34,193 nt of DNA, taken from assembly GCA_017882715.1 (NCBI GenBank), contig JADGOY010000021.1:1-34193 (forward strand). Reading direction: 5' to 3'. This DNA comes from Nakamurella sp. (GTDB taxonomy: Bacteria; Actinomycetota; Actinomycetes; Mycobacteriales; Nakamurellaceae). Position numbers and translations under genes: made by a program. Below, piece by piece: positions 18,045 to 26,773 of the stretch (the stretch's first letter is position 1; each line of letters opens with the position of its first letter). The notes beneath the pieces were generated by a model that worked only from the letters and a program-made list of their open reading frames with translations, searched no databases and had not been told where the DNA came from.

Positions 18045-18144
18045 GCGCGGGTCAACTTCGCCCGCGCGGCTGAAGTCGTTGACTTCCGCCACTCCCGTCA
18101 CATCGCGGGGGGACTTGATCCGCGCCGGCGATCTTGATCCGCGC
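18045..18144 (-). repeat. Intergenic repeat element, copy 2 (100 bp, inverted relative to copy 1)
   Basis: Read on the minus strand the element starts GCGCGGATCAAG at 18144 and ends AGTTGACCCGCGC at 18045, like copy 1. From GTGACGG (18101) to 18045 it aligns to copy 1 with no gap and only scattered mismatches. The distance from the left end to this GTGA box is 43 bases here and 42 in copy 1. The left-end motif GCGCGGATCAAG is present twice (outer copy ends at 18144, inner copy at 18125). It begins 17 bases after the small-protein stop and ends about 100 bases before the acyl-CoA dehydrogenase gene. Confidence 0.78.
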
Positions 18145-18168
18145 GAGAAACGCGCACGGTCGGGAGAC

Positions 18169-18206
18169 GTGACGCGCGTCACTGATGGTTGTTAACCACG
18201 GTTTAC
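18169..18206. promoter_or_regulatory. Two palindromes upstream of the acyl-CoA dehydrogenase gene
   Basis: GTGACGCGCGTCAC (18169-18182) is a perfect 14-bp palindrome. Nine bases later GTTAACCACGGTTTAC (18191-18206) is a 16-bp near-palindrome, with 6 of 7 arm positions matching. Both lie 45-80 bases before the ATG, where promoter and operator are expected. TTGTTA (18189-18194) and CATCCT (18213-18218), 18 bases apart, are a possible -35/-10 pair, which the second palindrome would overlap. The cognate regulator is not identified; no TetR or GntR gene is in the window. Confidence 0.5.
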
Positions 18207-18249
18207 ATCTGGCATCCTGAGCGTGTTCATTCATCCGTTGGGAGCCGCC

Positions 18250-19410
18250 ATGACCGACTTCGCCGAACCCGCTGAATATGCCGACTTACGTGCCGCCGTC
18301 CGGGAGATCACCCAGTCCCACGGCCCGGCCGCGTATGCCGAGCACGGGCGCACCTCCACCCCGATGTCCGGGCTGTGGAGTGACCTGGGCAAGGCCGGTT
18401 TCATCGGCATCAACGTGCCGGAGGAATTCGGTGGCGGCGGGGCCGGGATGAGCGAGTTGGCAGTGGTCGCCGAGGAGTCCGCTGCGGCCGGCTGCCCGCT
18501 GCTGACGCTGCTGGTGTCCAGCGCGATCGGGGTCGAGATCCTGCGCCGGCACGGATCGCCCGAGCAGCAACAGGAATGGCTGACCCGGCTGGCCGACGGC
18601 AGCACCAAGATCGTCTTCGCGATCACCGAACCCGACGCCGGCAGCAATTCCCATGACGTCACCACCGCGGCCAGGCCGGACGGCGGCGGCGGCTACCTGA
18701 TCACCGGACAGAAGTACTACATCTCCGGTGTCGACGAGGCCTCCGCGATCCTGACCGTCACCCGAACCGGCACCGATCCGGTGACTGGCAAGGCACAGAT
18801 CTCGCTGTTCATCGTGCCGGTGGACGCACCCGGGCTCAGCTGGAACCGGCTGGAGGTCGCCGCGCAGATTCCGGACCGCCAGTACACCGTCTTCTATGAC
18901 GACGTGTGGGTGCCCGCCTCCGCGCTGGTCGGCGGCGAGGGCCGGGGCTGGCAGTCGTTGTTCGACGGGCTGAACCCCGAGCGGATCACCGCGGCCGCGC
19001 TGGGCGTCGGCATCGGCCGGTACGCGGTCGCCACCGCCGCCGAGTACGCCCGCGGCCGCAGCGTCTGGGGCCAGCCGATCGGCGCGCACCAGGCAGTCGC
19101 CCACCCGCTCGCCAAGGCCAAGATCCAGGTCGAGCTCGCGGCGCTGATGACCGCCAAGGCGGCCTGGTTGTACGACCAGGGGCAGCCCGCAGGTGAGGCC
19201 TCGAACATGGCGAAGTACGCCGGTGCCGAGGCCGCCATCGCGGCGGTGGACGCCGCGATCCAGGTGCACGGCGGCAACGGCCTGTCCGTCGAATACGGCC
19301 TGATGCCGCTGTGGGGGATGGCCCGGTTGCTGCGGATCGCGCCGGTCAACAGCGAGATGGTGCTCAATTACGTCGCCCAGCACACCCTCGGCCTGCCCAA
19401 GTCCTACTGA
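18250..19410 (+). CDS. Acyl-CoA dehydrogenase family protein
   Basis: The protein is 386 residues with the full flavin-enzyme fold: helical N-terminal domain, beta domain with VFAITEPDAGSNSHDVTTAAR (FAD/substrate contact), and C-terminal four-helix domain with the VHGGNGLSVEYGL motif. The family oxidises acyl-CoA thioesters with FAD. The usual YEGT segment with the catalytic glutamate is replaced by LRIAPVNSEMVLNY, seen in some actinobacterial FadE-like subfamilies, so the base may be elsewhere and substrate class is uncertain. The ATG at 18250 has GGGAG 5 bases upstream; a GTG at 18223 is a less likely start. It stands alone with a palindrome-rich upstream region. Confidence 0.92.
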   Translation: MTDFAEPAEYADLRAAVREITQSHGPAAYAEHGRTSTPMSGLWSDLGKAGFIGINVPEEFGGGGAGMSELAVVAEESAAAGCPLLTLLVSSAIGVEILRRHGSPEQQQEWLTRLADGSTKIVFAITEPDAGSNSHDVTTAARPDGGGGYLITGQKYYISGVDEASAILTVTRTGTDPVTGKAQISLFIVPVDAPGLSWNRLEVAAQIPDRQYTVFYDDVWVPASALVGGEGRGWQSLFDGLNPERITAAALGVGIGRYAVATAAEYARGRSVWGQPIGAHQAVAHPLAKAKIQVELAALMTAKAAWLYDQGQPAGEASNMAKYAGAEAAIAAVDAAIQVHGGNGLSVEYGLMPLWGMARLLRIAPVNSEMVLNYVAQHTLGLPKSY

Positions 19411-19452
19411 GCGGCCGCACGCGCGCGTGAAAACCGACCCTCGCACCACACC

Positions 19453-19458
19453 TAAACT
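19453..19458 (+). promoter_or_regulatory. Putative -10 box (TAAACT) for leaderless valS
   Basis: TAAACT ends 6 bases before the valS GTG and there is no ribosome-binding site between them, the classic leaderless layout of actinobacteria. A TGAAAA hexamer 19 bases upstream is a weak -35 candidate. This would be the promoter of the whole valS-folC-DUF4233 run. Confidence 0.55.
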
Positions 19459-19464
19459 GGCCCG

Positions 19465-22182
19465 GTGACCACGACCGCCGAACGCGACGAACTGCCGAGC
19501 AGAGAACTGGCAACCCAGTACGACCCGGCGGCGGTCGAGGTACCCCTGTACCGGCGGTGGGTCGAGGCCGGCTACTTCCGCGCCGACGAGCAGCGGGTGC
19601 TCTCCGGTGAGCGCCGGCCGTTCTCCATCGTGCTGCCCCCGCCGAACGTGACGGGCAACCTGCACGTGGGACACGCGCTGGATCACACGCTGATGGACAT
19701 CCTGGCCCGCTGGCACCGGATGTCCGGTGACGAGGTGCTCTGGCTGCCCGGCATGGACCACGCCGGCATCGCCACCCAGACGGTCGTCGAACGCCAGCTC
19801 GCGGTCGACGGCAAGACCCGCCACGACTTCGGCCGCGACCTGTTCGTGCAGAAGGTCTGGGATTGGAAGCAGGAGTCGGGCGGGGCGATCCTGGGACAGA
19901 TGAAGCGTCTCGGCGACTCGGTCGACTGGGACCGCGAGCGGTTCACCCTGGACGACGGCCTGTCCGACGCCGTGCAGACGATCTTCAAGCAGCTGTACGA
20001 CGAGGGGCTGATCTACCGCGCCGAACGAATCATCAACTGGTGCCCGGGTTGTCGGACCGCGCTGTCCGACATCGAGGTCGAGCACAGTGAGGACGCCGGC
20101 GAGCTGGTCTCCGTGCGGTACGGCTCGCTCGACCCGGACGGCGACAGCATCGTGGTCGCGACGACCCGACTGGAGTCGATGCTCGGGGACACCGCGGTTG
20201 CCGTGCACCCGGACGACCGCCGGTATTCGCAGCTGGTCGGCCGAACGGTGCTGCTCCCGCTGGTCGGTCGGGAGATCCCGGTGGTGGCCGACGATCACGT
20301 GGAGCCGACGTTCGGCACCGGCGCGGTGAAGGTGACCCCGGCGCACGACCCGAATGACTTCGAGATCGGCCGCCGCCACGGCCTGCCGATGCCCACCATT
20401 TTGGACGAGTCGGCTCGTATCACTGATACCGGAACGCCTTTCGACGGCATGGACAGGTTCGAGGCCCGGGCCGCGGTCAAACAGGCGCTGCGCGAGCAAG
20501 GCCGTATCGTCGGCGAGCGGGTGCCCTACATCCATGCGGTCGGTCACTGCTCCCGGTCCGACGACGTGATCGAGCCGCGGCTGTCCACCCAGTGGTTCGT
20601 CAAGGTGGAACCGCTGGCGAGGGCCGCCGGGGACGCGGTCCGCGACGGCCGCACCGTCATCCACCCCCAGGAGTTGGCCGCCCGGTACTTCGACTGGGTC
20701 GACCACATGCACGACTGGTGCATTTCCCGGCAGTTGTGGTGGGGGCACCGGATCCCGGTCTGGTATGGCCCCGACGGTGAGGTCCGTTGCGTCGGGCCGA
20801 ACGAGGAGCCGCCGGGGGATGGCTGGACCCAGGACCCGGACGTACTGGACACCTGGTTCTCCTCCGCACTGTGGCCGTTCTCCACCATGGGCTGGCCGCA
20901 CCAGACCGACACGCTCAGGGCGTTCTATCCGACGTCGGTGCTGGTCACCGGCTACGACATCCTGTTCTTCTGGGTCGTCCGGATGATGATGTTCGGGCTG
21001 TATGCCACCCACGACGAGAACGGCGGACAGCACGTCCCGTTCCGCTCGGTCGCTCTGCACGGATTGGTGCGCGACCAGTACGGCAAGAAGATGTCCAAGA
21101 CCCGCGGAAACACCGTCGACCCCCTGCAGTGGATCGAGGACTACGGCGCCGACGCGGTGCGGTTCACCCTGGCCCGCGGGTCGAACCCAGGCGCCGACCA
21201 GGCGATCGCCACCGAATGGGTCGCCGGTGGCGGGAAGTTCTGTTCCAAGCTGTTCAACGCCACCAGGTTCGCCATGATCAATGGGGCCACCGTGCCGCAA
21301 ACCCCACTCGACGCGCGGGCGCTCACCGCCGCGGACCGCTGGATCCTGGACCGGCTCGACGAGGTGATCACCCAGACCACCGACCTGCTGGCCGATTTCC
21401 AGTTCGGCAAGGCGGCCGAGGGGCTGTACCACTTTGCCTGGGACGAGTTCTGCGACTGGTACCTGGAACTGGCGAAGATCCAGATCGCCGGCGCGGCAAC
21501 GGATACCACGGCCAGCAGCGGGCGAGTGGACACCACTCGTGCGGTGCTCGGGACGGTGCTCGATGGGCTGCTGCGGCTGCTGCACCCGTTCGTTCCGTAC
21601 GTCACCGAGACCCTGTGGACCTCGCTCACGGGCGGGGAATCGCTGGTGATCGCCGACTGGCCGCGGGCTTCCGGTCGGTCCACTGATCCGACCGCGACCA
21701 CCTGGGTCGCCGACGTGCAGGCATTGGTGACGGAGATCCGCCGGTTCCGCGCGGATCAGAACCTCGCGCCGTCCAGGAAGGTGCCCGCGACGCTGAACGC
21801 CGACGCCGAGGCGGGTCCGGGCGACCGGGCGCGTGCGCTGCTGACCACCGCGGCCGCGCTGACCCGGCTGGAGCCGGCGAGCGAATCGTTCACCGCGACA
21901 GCGGAGATCCGGCTGTCGCTGTCTGCGGGGCAAGCGGTGACGGTCCGCGTAGACACCTCCGGAACCATCGACACCGCGGCCGAGAAGACGAGGCTCAGCA
22001 AGGATCTCGTGGCTGCGCGGAAGGAGATCGCCGACACGGCAAGGAAACTGGGCAATCCGGAATTCATCGGAAGGGCGCCGGTCGTGGTCGTCGACAAGAT
22101 CCGGGCGCGCGCGGCGAAAGCCGCCACCGACGTGGACAGCCTGACGGCGCGGCTCGCCGCGATGGACGGGGCGGTGACGTGA
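19465..22182 (+). CDS. valS: Valine--tRNA ligase
   Basis: ValS charges tRNA-Val and edits threonine. The protein is 905 residues, within the family range. The class I signature HVGH is at 67-70 ([18 protein letters not shown]) and the KMSKS loop reads KMSKT at 542-546. The CP1 editing domain ([38 protein letters not shown]) is intact. The end carries the coiled-coil arm that contacts tRNA ([29 protein letters not shown] shortened here in description). Start GTG at 19465 is supported by the TAAACT box 6 bases upstream. The stop overlaps the folC GTG by 4 bases. Confidence 0.98.
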   Translation: MTTTAERDELPSRELATQYDPAAVEVPLYRRWVEAGYFRADEQRVLSGERRPFSIVLPPPNVTGNLHVGHALDHTLMDILARWHRMSGDEVLWLPGMDHAGIATQTVVERQLAVDGKTRHDFGRDLFVQKVWDWKQESGGAILGQMKRLGDSVDWDRERFTLDDGLSDAVQTIFKQLYDEGLIYRAERIINWCPGCRTALSDIEVEHSEDAGELVSVRYGSLDPDGDSIVVATTRLESMLGDTAVAVHPDDRRYSQLVGRTVLLPLVGREIPVVADDHVEPTFGTGAVKVTPAHDPNDFEIGRRHGLPMPTILDESARITDTGTPFDGMDRFEARAAVKQALREQGRIVGERVPYIHAVGHCSRSDDVIEPRLSTQWFVKVEPLARAAGDAVRDGRTVIHPQELAARYFDWVDHMHDWCISRQLWWGHRIPVWYGPDGEVRCVGPNEEPPGDGWTQDPDVLDTWFSSALWPFSTMGWPHQTDTLRAFYPTSVLVTGYDILFFWVVRMMMFGLYATHDENGGQHVPFRSVALHGLVRDQYGKKMSKTRGNTVDPLQWIEDYGADAVRFTLARGSNPGADQAIATEWVAGGGKFCSKLFNATRFAMINGATVPQTPLDARALTAADRWILDRLDEVITQTTDLLADFQFGKAAEGLYHFAWDEFCDWYLELAKIQIAGAATDTTASSGRVDTTRAVLGTVLDGLLRLLHPFVPYVTETLWTSLTGGESLVIADWPRASGRSTDPTATTWVADVQALVTEIRRFRADQNLAPSRKVPATLNADAEAGPGDRARALLTTAAALTRLEPASESFTATAEIRLSLSAGQAVTVRVDTSGTIDTAAEKTRLSKDLVAARKEIADTARKLGNPEFIGRAPVVVVDKIRARAAKAATDVDSLTARLAAMDGAVT

Positions 22183-23789
22183 TCTCCGCGCCCGGCGACG
22201 GCTCCGGCGACCAGCCTGACGGCGTGCCGCTCGAGGACGGTGACCATTCTTGTGATCATTCTGGTGATCATTCAGACGTCGCCGAGGCCGGCGTGATCGG
22301 CTGGGACGCGGGGAATCTCGGCATCCCCGACCTCGCGGCAGACGAGTCGCTGATCGACCCCACCGGCGAGATCGCCGCAGCCACCGCCGATCTCGACGAC
22401 GATTCACCGGCCGAGGCGGCCGACCGGGTGCCGGACGCGCCGCCGTTGACGCTGCCGGTCGTCGAGGCGCTGCTGAACCGCCGGCGGTCGGAAGTGCAGA
22501 TCTCACCGACGTTGTCCCGGATCACCGCGCTGATGGACCTGTTGGGCAACCCGCAGCGCGCCTACCCGGTCATCCAGATCGCCGGCACCAACGGAAAGAC
22601 CTCGACGGCCAGGATGATCGACGCGCTGCTCACCCTGATGGGCCTGCGCACCGGCCGGTTCACCTCGCCGCACCTGCAACTCGTCACCGAACGGATCGCC
22701 ATCGACGGGGCGCCGATCCCCGTCGAACGCTACGTCGAGACCTACGCGGACATCGCTCCCTACGTCGACCTGATCGACGCGTCCAGCGCCCGCGAGGACG
22801 GGCTGCCGCTGTCGAAGTTCGAGATCCTCACTGCGATGGCGTTTTCGGCTTTCGGTGACGCGCCGGTGGAGGCCGCGGTGATCGAGGTGGGACTGGGCGG
22901 GACCTGGGACAGTTCCAACGTCGCCGACGCCGGCGTCGCGGTGATCACGCCCATCGGGATCGACCACACCGAATATCTGGGCGACACGCTGACCGAGATC
23001 GCCGGCAACAAGGCCGGGATCATCAAACGGGACGCCGTCGCGATCATCGGGCCGCAGGAACCGGAGGCGATGAACACCATCCTGCGACGGACGATCGAGG
23101 TCGATGCCAGCGTCGCCCGGTTCGGCAGCGAGTTCACCGTGCTCGACCGGGCGGTCGCGGTCGGTGGCCAACGGCTCACCTTGCAGGGTCTGGGCGGGGT
23201 CTACGAGGACGTTTTCGTGCCGCTCGCCGGCGAGCACCAGGCAGTCAACGCCGCGGTGGCGCTGGCCGCGGTGGAGGCCTTCTTCGGCGCCGGGTCCAGC
23301 CGTCAGCTCGACATCGCTTCTGTCCAAGATGGTTTCGCCGCGGTCGCCTCGCCCGGCCGGTTGGAACGGGTCCGCACGTCGCCGACGATCATGGTGGACG
23401 CGGCGCACAATCCGCACGGCGCGACGGCCCTGGCGGCGGCGCTGGCGGCCGAGTTCTCCTTCTCCCGGCTCGTCGGGGTGCTTGCCGTGATGGCGGACAA
23501 GGACGCCCTGGGAATCCTGCAGGCATTGGACGACACCTTCGACGAGATCGTGGTCACCAGGAACTCCTCGCCCCGGTCCATGCCGGTTGCCGACCTGGCC
23601 GACCTCGCGGCGGACGTGTTCGGCGAGGAACGGGTGCACACCGCGGCGCGGATGGACGAGGCGATCGCGCTGGCGGTGGACCTGGCCGAATCGGGATTCG
23701 AGGACTCGTCGGGCACCGGGGTGGTGATCACCGGGTCGGTCGTGTCGGCCGGTGACGGCCGCGCCCTCGCCGGTCTGGGGCCGGAATGA
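22179..23789 (+). CDS. folC: Bifunctional folylpolyglutamate synthase / dihydrofolate synthase
   Basis: FolC adds glutamate to dihydropteroate and extends folate polyglutamate tails with ATP. The P-loop is GTNGKTST at 136-143. Also present are [56 protein letters not shown] and [11 protein letters not shown]. The protein is 536 residues because of an acidic extension of about 90 residues (Asp, Glu, Ala, Gly) holding a DHS repeat near positions 22-33. The GTG at 22179 overlaps the valS stop, supporting translation of the extension. The valS-folC-DUF4233-ndk order is conserved in mycobacteria. Confidence 0.96.
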   Translation: MISAPGDGSGDQPDGVPLEDGDHSCDHSGDHSDVAEAGVIGWDAGNLGIPDLAADESLIDPTGEIAAATADLDDDSPAEAADRVPDAPPLTLPVVEALLNRRRSEVQISPTLSRITALMDLLGNPQRAYPVIQIAGTNGKTSTARMIDALLTLMGLRTGRFTSPHLQLVTERIAIDGAPIPVERYVETYADIAPYVDLIDASSAREDGLPLSKFEILTAMAFSAFGDAPVEAAVIEVGLGGTWDSSNVADAGVAVITPIGIDHTEYLGDTLTEIAGNKAGIIKRDAVAIIGPQEPEAMNTILRRTIEVDASVARFGSEFTVLDRAVAVGGQRLTLQGLGGVYEDVFVPLAGEHQAVNAAVALAAVEAFFGAGSSRQLDIASVQDGFAAVASPGRLERVRTSPTIMVDAAHNPHGATALAAALAAEFSFSRLVGVLAVMADKDALGILQALDDTFDEIVVTRNSSPRSMPVADLADLAADVFGEERVHTAARMDEAIALAVDLAESGFEDSSGTGVVITGSVVSAGDGRALAGLGPE

Positions 23790-24229
23790 GCGAGTCAGGC
23801 GGCACGCGGGAGACCCGCCCCGATCCGTCACCCGCATCCCCCCGCGCCACCCGGCCCTACGACCCGGAACGCGGCCTGCGCGGCGTCATGTCCGCCGCCC
23901 TGGTGCTGGAGGCCGTCACGGTGCTGCTCGCCATCCCTGTCGCGGCGAACACCGGTGGCGGGGTCGGTCCGACCGGCGTGAGCATCATCTGCGTGCTGGC
24001 GGTGCTGCTGATCGGCGCCTGCGCGATCGTCTCCCGCCCGTACGCGGTGCCGGTGATCCTGACCCTGCAGGCCCTGATGATCGCGTGCTGGGTGATTACT
24101 CCGCCGCTGGGCATCATGGGCATCGTGTTCGGTTTGGTGTGGGCGCTCATCCTGTGGTTCCGTGGCGAATTCCGGCGGCGGCTCGCGGCCGGTACGGTGC
24201 CTGGGCCGCCGAAGACCGCGCCGCAGTAG
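23786..24229 (+). CDS. DUF4233 integral membrane protein
   Basis: The protein is 147 residues. After a Pro/Arg-rich N-terminus of about 30 residues, [23 protein letters not shown] begins a four-helix membrane domain (helices about 34-53, 62-80, 84-103, 107-126), with a basic C-terminal tail. The pattern and position between folC and ndk match DUF4233 (Rv2446c-like), which has no known function. The ATG overlaps the folC stop by 4 bases (ATGA), so translation is coupled. Confidence 0.9.
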   Translation: MSESGGTRETRPDPSPASPRATRPYDPERGLRGVMSAALVLEAVTVLLAIPVAANTGGGVGPTGVSIICVLAVLLIGACAIVSRPYAVPVILTLQALMIACWVITPPLGIMGIVFGLVWALILWFRGEFRRRLAAGTVPGPPKTAPQ

Positions 24230-24276
24230 CCGCGAGTCGACCCAGCACCTCGTCAACCCAGTCAGCCGACAAGAAC

Positions 24277-24297
24277 GATCCGCCGCCTTCGCGGATC
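24277..24297 (+). promoter_or_regulatory. Perfect inverted repeat in the ndk leader
   Basis: GATCCGC (24277-24283) and GCGGATC (24291-24297) pair perfectly around a 7-base loop. The hairpin ends 29 bases before the ndk GTG. It may be a leader stem-loop, an operator or a terminator of the folC-DUF4233 transcript; no T run follows. Confidence 0.4.
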
Positions 24298-24326
24298 CAC
24301 CGCCCGAAACAAGGGAGTTCCCGCTT

Positions 24327-24737
24327 GTGTCCGAACGCACGCTGGTCCTGATCAAGCCCGACGGCGTCGCCCGGGCCTTGGTCGGCGAGATCATCTCGAG
24401 GATCGAACGCAAGGGTTTGAGGCTGGTCGCCCTGGATCTGCGGGTTGTCGACGTCAGCGTCGCCAAGGTCCATTACGCCGAGCACGAGGGCAAGCCGTTC
24501 TACGATGCCTTGGTGGAATTCATCACCGGCGGGCCGCTGGTCGCCGCGGTGATCGAGGGGCCGCGGGCGGTGACCGCGTTCCGGCAGCTCGCCGGCGGCA
24601 CCGACCCCGTGGAGAAGGCCTCCAACGGCAGCATTCGCGGCGATTTCGGGCTGGAGACCCGCACCAACCTCGTTCACGGATCGGATTCGGTGGAATCGGC
24701 CGAGCGCGAGATCGGATTGTGGTTCCCCGAGCTGTGA
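24327..24737 (+). CDS. ndk: Nucleoside diphosphate kinase
   Basis: Ndk transfers the gamma-phosphate between nucleoside triphosphates and diphosphates. The protein is 136 residues, the normal length. It opens [21 protein letters not shown], carries [10 protein letters not shown], and the phosphohistidine is H117 in [16 protein letters not shown]. The GTG at 24327 is chosen because AAGGGAG lies 9 bases upstream and the Ndk fold starts immediately; the frame is open further upstream without similarity. The stop overlaps the next gene's GTG (GTGA). Confidence 0.97.
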   Translation: MSERTLVLIKPDGVARALVGEIISRIERKGLRLVALDLRVVDVSVAKVHYAEHEGKPFYDALVEFITGGPLVAAVIEGPRAVTAFRQLAGGTDPVEKASNGSIRGDFGLETRTNLVHGSDSVESAEREIGLWFPEL

Positions 24738-25399
24738 GCGGACCCGTCGAACCATCGCCGCTCGTCAACGATCTACCCGGTCCGGACCAGGTCACCCTGC
24801 GCAGGGTCGGCCCCGGCGGGACCTGGGCGTCGGACAGCGCGTTCGGCGTCGCGCTGGTCACCCTGTGGCACCGGGTCGCCGAGGCCGGCGGAGCGGTCGG
24901 CTTCGCCCCGTCGGTGAGCCGCGCCGAGGTCGCGGCGGTGGTCGCGGGCCTGGTGGACGACCTGCGCTCCGGCCGGGCGTTCGGGTTCGCGTTGAACCGC
25001 AACCGGACGCTGGTGGGTGTCGGAGTGCTGCGGCCGGGGCGCGGACTGTCCAGTCACACCGGCGAGATCGTCGCGGTGATGGTCGACCCTGAGCTCCGCG
25101 GATCGGGGTCGGGGACGCGACTGATGACCGCGCTGATCTCACAGGCCCGCGACGGGGGCCTGCAGAAACTCCAGGCGGCCATCCGTGACGGAGAGGGACT
25201 GGACGGATTCTTCGGAAGATTCGGGTTCGTCGAGTGGGGCCGCCGCCCGGGGTGGATCCGATTCGGGCCGGCGCAGGATCGCGACGAGATCATCTTGGGA
25301 GCCGACCTGGGCGCAGCAGTCATCAGCACACCAGTCATCGAGACATCCGACCAGGGCACAGCCGGCGTGAACAGAGCCGACTCCGGACCAGCGCAGTGA
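24734..25399 (+). CDS. GNAT-family N-acetyltransferase
   Basis: The protein is 221 residues. The acetyl-CoA-binding motif is visible in the second half: [31 protein letters not shown] (R-G-x-G-x-G type), followed by the [32 protein letters not shown] end strand. The N-terminal part ([18 protein letters not shown]...) is less clear. The C-terminal 35 residues are variable. The GTG at 24734 overlaps the ndk stop, and its own stop overlaps the cyclase-like gene (GTGA), so ndk, GNAT and cyclase are one translationally linked unit. The acceptor substrate is unknown. Confidence 0.85.
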   Translation: MSGPVEPSPLVNDLPGPDQVTLRRVGPGGTWASDSAFGVALVTLWHRVAEAGGAVGFAPSVSRAEVAAVVAGLVDDLRSGRAFGFALNRNRTLVGVGVLRPGRGLSSHTGEIVAVMVDPELRGSGSGTRLMTALISQARDGGLQKLQAAIRDGEGLDGFFGRFGFVEWGRRPGWIRFGPAQDRDEIILGADLGAAVISTPVIETSDQGTAGVNRADSGPAQ

Positions 25400-26148
25400 C
25401 CAGCGGAGCGACCGGCTCATCCCGACGGATCGTCGACCTGTCCCACCCGATTGCGGACGGCATGGTCACCTACCCGGGCATTCCCGCACCCGTCATCGGC
25501 ACCCATTTGTCGTTCGACGAGTCGGCATCCCACTACGCGGCCGGCACCGAGTTCACCATCGCCACCATCTCGATGGCTGCCAACACCGGGACGTACCTGG
25601 ACACGCCGGCGCACCGCTACCGCGGGGGTGAGGACCTCGCGGCGGTGCCCCTGGAGCTCATGGTCGAGTTGGACGGCGTGGTGGCCAGGGTGTTCGACGT
25701 CGACAGCCCGGCCCGCACGGACCTGACCGGCAGCTCGCCCGCGACGGGCGCCGGCTCCATCGGCCATCCGATCGACGAGGAGCAGCTGCGCTCGGCGCTG
25801 GGCGACGCCGATCTGAGCGGCCGGGCCGTGCTGGTGCACACGGGCCACGCACGCCTTTGGGGTGGGCCTGGATACTTCACCGCCCACCCCTATCTCACCG
25901 ACGACGCGGCGGAATTCCTGGTGTCAGCCCGACCGGCTCTGGTCGGGATCGACTCGCTGAACATCGACTCGACGCACACCGGTCGGCGGCCGGCGCACAC
26001 CTGGCTGCTGGCAGCCGGCATCCCGATCGTCGAGCACCTCACCGCGCTGGATCAATTGCCGGACAGCGGCTTTCGGTTCTCCGCCGCGCCGCCTGCGGTG
26101 CACTGCATGGGGACGTTCACGGTGCGTGCCTACGCCGTCGTGGGGTAG
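25396..26148 (+). CDS. Cyclase / kynurenine-formamidase-like hydrolase (PF04199)
   Basis: The protein is 250 residues. It begins IVDLSHPIADGMVTYPGIPAP, the standard opening of the cyclase family. The metal-binding motif HxGTHxDxPxH appears as NTGTYLDTPAHRY: the aspartate and last histidine remain but the first two histidines are Asn and Tyr. This form occurs, from memory, in an actinobacterial subfamily, so metal binding or chemistry may differ from KynB. LVGIDSLNIDSTHTGRRPAHTWLLAAGIPIVEHLTALD matches the later conserved region. The GTG at 25396 overlaps the GNAT stop. No other tryptophan-catabolism genes are near, so a kynurenine role is not supported. Confidence 0.85.
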   Translation: MTSGATGSSRRIVDLSHPIADGMVTYPGIPAPVIGTHLSFDESASHYAAGTEFTIATISMAANTGTYLDTPAHRYRGGEDLAAVPLELMVELDGVVARVFDVDSPARTDLTGSSPATGAGSIGHPIDEEQLRSALGDADLSGRAVLVHTGHARLWGGPGYFTAHPYLTDDAAEFLVSARPALVGIDSLNIDSTHTGRRPAHTWLLAAGIPIVEHLTALDQLPDSGFRFSAAPPAVHCMGTFTVRAYAVVG

Positions 26149-26459
26149 CTCACCGCGTCGCCGCATCCCATCACTGAGCTGGTGACATCTCGCATCGACC
26201 GCCCAGGTGAGATTCGATCGGGTGTCAAGCGGTGACAGTCTCCTCTGATTGGTCTTCGGTGCGCCCCGAGTTCCTGGACCTCAAGACGCCGTGGCTCGCC
26301 CATCCCCAGTAGGTCTGCGACCGCCAGCATGCCGCACGAATCACCGACGACCTTGCTCAGCGTGCAGTCACGTCCGCAAGCCGCTGAATCCGAGCACCGT
26401 GAGACCATTTCCGAATGCATGCGCTCATCGCCCATGAGGAGGAGGACCTGGCGGCGCCG
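26149..26459. other. Intergenic stretch without a recognisable gene
   Basis: No convincing gene is seen in these 311 bases. A minus-strand frame (26435 to 26130, 101 codons) is open but overlaps the end of the cyclase gene, resembles nothing known to me and has no ribosome-binding site that stands out. Base composition is less GC-rich than the flanking genes. It may be degraded sequence. Confidence 0.5.
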
Positions 26460-26771
26460 TCAGCGATGCGCGCGGCCTTGAAGGTCCTGCCGTCCGGTGG
26501 CCAGGAACGCCCAACCCACCATCACTGTGCCCAGGAACAGCAGACCCAGCCCGATGATCACCGGGCCGGCGATGTGCAGGCCGGTGCCGGCCAACATCAC
26601 GGGCGCGGACGCCGTCGGCGGTACAGAGGGGTGCTCGTGCAGGTCGGCTGACGCGGACGGCGCAGCGAGGACAGTGAAAGCCAGCGTCAGCAATGCGATG
26701 GCCACAGCGGTGAGGACAGTCTCCCGCGTGCGCGGTCGGCGACCGGTCGCGCGTCGCTTGACCATCGGCAT
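26460..26771 (-). CDS. Small secreted protein with LAGTG sortase-E-type anchor
   Basis: The product is 103 residues. Residues 5-16 are basic, 19-37 hydrophobic, and a signal-peptidase site is likely after ASA (42). A short segment of about 20 residues (DLHEHPSVPPTASAPVM) leads to LAGTG at 60-64, matching the LAxTG motif of class E sortases in high-GC Gram-positives. A membrane helix (about 69-93) and a polar, basic tail ending GRAHR follow. If processed, only about 20 residues would be linked to the wall. The ATG at 26771 has GAGG 5 bases upstream; GTG 26777 and ATG 26765 are alternatives. No sortase gene is in the window. Function unknown. Confidence 0.68.
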   Translation of the reverse strand: MPMVKRRATGRRPRTRETVLTAVAIALLTLAFTVLAAPSASADLHEHPSVPPTASAPVMLAGTGLHIAGPVIIGLGLLFLGTVMVGWAFLATGRQDLQGRAHR

Positions 26772-26773
26772 GC

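Noticed and set aside
18286-22506. A 1406-codon open frame on the minus strand
   Set aside because: It lies opposite the acyl-CoA dehydrogenase gene and valS, whose products are clearly conserved. Its translation is Arg/Gly/His-rich and repetitive with no family similarity, typical of an antisense frame kept open by high GC.
26130-26435. A 101-codon minus-strand frame
   Set aside because: It overlaps the cyclase gene end, has no recognised domain and no supporting start signal.
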